NCBI GenBank assembly: GCA_002483365.1
Contig: DLHT01000017.1
Location: forward strand, 355,795-419,794
Source of the DNA: Cellvibrio sp. UBA7661
Lineage (GTDB): Bacteria > Pseudomonadota > Gammaproteobacteria > Pseudomonadales > Cellvibrionaceae
Reading direction: 5' to 3'
DNA length: 64,000 nucleotides
Shown: positions 62,382 through 64,000 of the stretch, piece by piece
How the letters are laid out: every line of letters starts with the position of its first letter
Position numbering within the stretch: position 1 is the stretch's first letter
Translations under genes and position numbers: made by a program
The notes under the pieces: model-generated
The model's input: the letters and a program-made list of their open reading frames with translations, nothing else
Told to the model about the DNA's origin: nothing
Databases searched by the model: none

Positions 62382-64000
62382 TTAAGGCGTGTCTAACCAA
62401 TCCACTTCTTTCATTTTTCTCACTACAACAAACTCATCACGGTTGCAGCCAACGGTACCGTAGTAGTTAAAACCGTAAGCCTGTTGTGCATAGCCACCAA
62501 TCATGTGTGTTGGTTTCATAATTGCGCGTGTTACCGAGTTGTGCATACCTCCGCGCGTTTTGGTAAGTGCCGAGCCGGGCATATTGATGATGCGCTCCTG
62601 CGCGTGGTACATCAGGCTCATACCTTCCGGCACCCGTTGCGATACCACAGCACGTGCGGCAATAGCACCGTTTACGTTAAACACATCAATCCAATCGTTG
62701 TCTTCAATACCTGCCGCTTTGGCATCCACTTCACTGATCCATACAATCGGGCCGCCACGCGACAAAGTGAGCATTAACAAGTTGTCGCTATAGGTACTGT
62801 GAATGCCCCATTTTTGATGCGGTGTAATCCAGTTCAAAATAATTTCTTTGTTACCGTTAGGTGTGCGGTTCATTACCGGGCCGATAGTTTTTAAATTTAC
62901 CGGTGGTTTGTAACAACACAACTGTTCACCGAAATCGCGCATCCATTCGTGATCCTGATAAAACTGTTGACGGCCGGTGACGGTGCGCCATGGAATTAAT
63001 TCATGCACGTTGGTGTAGCCCGCATTGTAGGAGACGTGTTCGTCTTCAAGGCCCGACCAGGTAGGTGCAGAAATAATTTTTCGCGGTTGCGCCACAATAT
63101 CGTGGAAGCGGATTTTTTCTTCTTCTTTGGGTTTGGCTAAATGGGTGTGATCGCGCCCGGTAATTTTGGAGAGCGCATCCCAAGCTTTTACCGCAACATG
63201 ACCGTTGGTTTCCGGTGCTAGTGACAAAATCACTTCGCAGGCATCAATAGCGCTTTCAATTTTTGGGCGCCCCTGATGCGCACCTTCTTCATGGTGGATG
63301 CGATTTAATTTGCCAAGGAATTCCACTTCTTCTTTGGTATCCCATTTAATACCTTTGCCACCGTTGCCGAGTTTTTCCAGCAGTGGGCCAAGTGAGGTAA
63401 AGCGTTTGTAAGTGTTGGGGTAGTCGCGTTCCACTACCACCATGTTGGGCATGGTGAGGCCGGGAATGGCTTCGCATTCACCTTTCCACCAGGCTTTTAC
63501 GCCATAGGGTTGAGCGAGTTCTTCGGGTGTGTCGTGCATCATGGGTTGGGTAACAAAATCTTGTTCTACACCCAAATGACCTTCACATAACGCCGAGAAT
63601 TTTTTGGCAATACCTTTAAAAATATCCCAGTCGCTGCGCGATTCCCACACCGGATCAATTGCTTTGGTGAGCGGATGAATAAACGGATGCATATCCGAAG
63701 TATTCATATCGTCTTTTTCATACCAGGTCGCTGTTGGTAAAACGATGTCGGAATACAAACAGGTGGTGGACATTCTAAAATCCAATGTCACCAGCAAATC
63801 GACTTTGCCTTCTGCGCCTTCATGGTGCCATTTCACATCTTCCGGTTTTTTACCGTCTGCGCCCAAATCTTTACCGAGCAAACCGTGTTTGGTGCCGAGT
63901 AAATGGTGCAGCATATATTCGTGCCCCTTACCGCTGGAGCCTAATAAATTAGAACGCCAGATAAACATATTGCGCGGGAAGTTTTGTGGCGAGTCAGGGT
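62382..64000 (-). CDS. narG: Respiratory nitrate reductase alpha subunit NarG, C-terminal part
   Basis: The frame is open to the right edge of the window and gives the last 539 residues of NarG (complete protein about 1250). The sequence runs through NMFIWRSNLLGSSGKGHEYML, LDFRMSTTCLYSDIVLPTATWYEKDDMNTSDMHPF, GLEDEHVSYNAGYTNVHEL and ends VVVRKMKEVDWLDTP. This includes the MGD-binding C-terminal region. The ATG at 63968 is internal, not the true start. NarG is the catalytic subunit on the cytoplasmic face that reduces nitrate to nitrite. Confidence 0.97.
   Translation of the reverse strand, partial: PDSPQNFPRNMFIWRSNLLGSSGKGHEYMLHHLLGTKHGLLGKDLGADGKKPEDVKWHHEGAEGKVDLLVTLDFRMSTTCLYSDIVLPTATWYEKDDMNTSDMHPFIHPLTKAIDPVWESRSDWDIFKGIAKKFSALCEGHLGVEQDFVTQPMMHDTPEELAQPYGVKAWWKGECEAIPGLTMPNMVVVERDYPNTYKRFTSLGPLLEKLGNGGKGIKWDTKEEVEFLGKLNRIHHEEGAHQGRPKIESAIDACEVILSLAPETNGHVAVKAWDALSKITGRDHTHLAKPKEEEKIRFHDIVAQPRKIISAPTWSGLEDEHVSYNAGYTNVHELIPWRTVTGRQQFYQDHEWMRDFGEQLCCYKPPVNLKTIGPVMNRTPNGNKEIILNWITPHQKWGIHSTYSDNLLMLTLSRGGPIVWISEVDAKAAGIEDNDWIDVFNVNGAIAARAVVSQRVPEGMSLMYHAQERIINMPGSALTKTRGGMHNSVTRAIMKPTHMIGGYAQQAYGFNYYGTVGCNRDEFVVVRKMKEVDWLDTP

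Overview
The window looks like a chromosome segment of a Gammaproteobacterium close to Cellvibrio (Cellvibrionaceae). This is inferred from protein content: a SapC / flavin-dependent halogenase / TonB-receptor cluster, a second TonB-receptor locus, the ycgL-ycgN-rnd and dnaX-ybaB-recR housekeeping blocks, and an ANR/NarL-type nitrate respiration region. There are no rRNA, tRNA, CRISPR or insertion-sequence signatures, and the segment reads as stable chromosome.

1-9.6 kb is housekeeping: the 5' end of tpx, the 4.5S SRP RNA, dnaX-ybaB-recR, rnd, ycgL, ycgN, a membrane protein, a von Willebrand A-domain protein, a GNAT acetyltransferase and dps. dnaX keeps the complete programmed -1 frameshift module that makes the gamma subunit: an SD-like element, A AAA AAG, a GC hairpin, and UGA one sense codon into the -1 frame.

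10-18.9 kb is a specialised outer-membrane locus: a large TonB-dependent receptor, two flavin-dependent (tryptophan-type) halogenases, a SapC protein, a JmjC/cupin-like Fe(II) oxygenase and a DUF6445-type Fe(II) oxygenase. The substrate is unknown. A small membrane ORF broken at a run of eight T follows, then the helicase gene hrpA.

23.5-25.5 kb holds an overlapping three-gene operon that I read as a copper-binding RiPP system of the Hvf/bufferin kind: a secreted precursor with repeated EGKCG motifs (hvfA), an MNIO/DUF692 enzyme (hvfB) and a DUF2063 partner (hvfC).

25.6-33 kb contains a porin, a small secreted protein, a soluble tandem TonB-C-like protein, a TonB receptor and a large beta-helix-like lipoprotein. 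Arrays of 11-bp-spaced Pho-box half-sites lie upstream of the porin and the lipoprotein, and a weaker pair lies upstream of the TonB-C protein, so I infer a phosphate-starvation outer-membrane island. mlaA, a PilZ protein, fdxA and mutS follow.

38-64 kb is an anaerobic nitrate-respiration region: hemN, two narK genes, a narL-type regulator, moeA, moaABCDE, trhP with a ferredoxin, a DGC-domain protein, the O2-independent ubiquinone genes ubiT/ubiU/ubiV, nrdDG, and the operon narG(partial)-H-J-I-ppi-ytfE-orf. Perfect or near-perfect FNR/ANR boxes precede hemN, the DGC gene and nrdGD. Four 16-bp NarL-type 7-2-7 sites lie in the intergenic regions. Together these genes supply the respiratory nitrate reductase with molybdenum cofactor, nitrate/nitrite transport, quinone, heme, deoxyribonucleotides and nitrosative-damage repair without oxygen.
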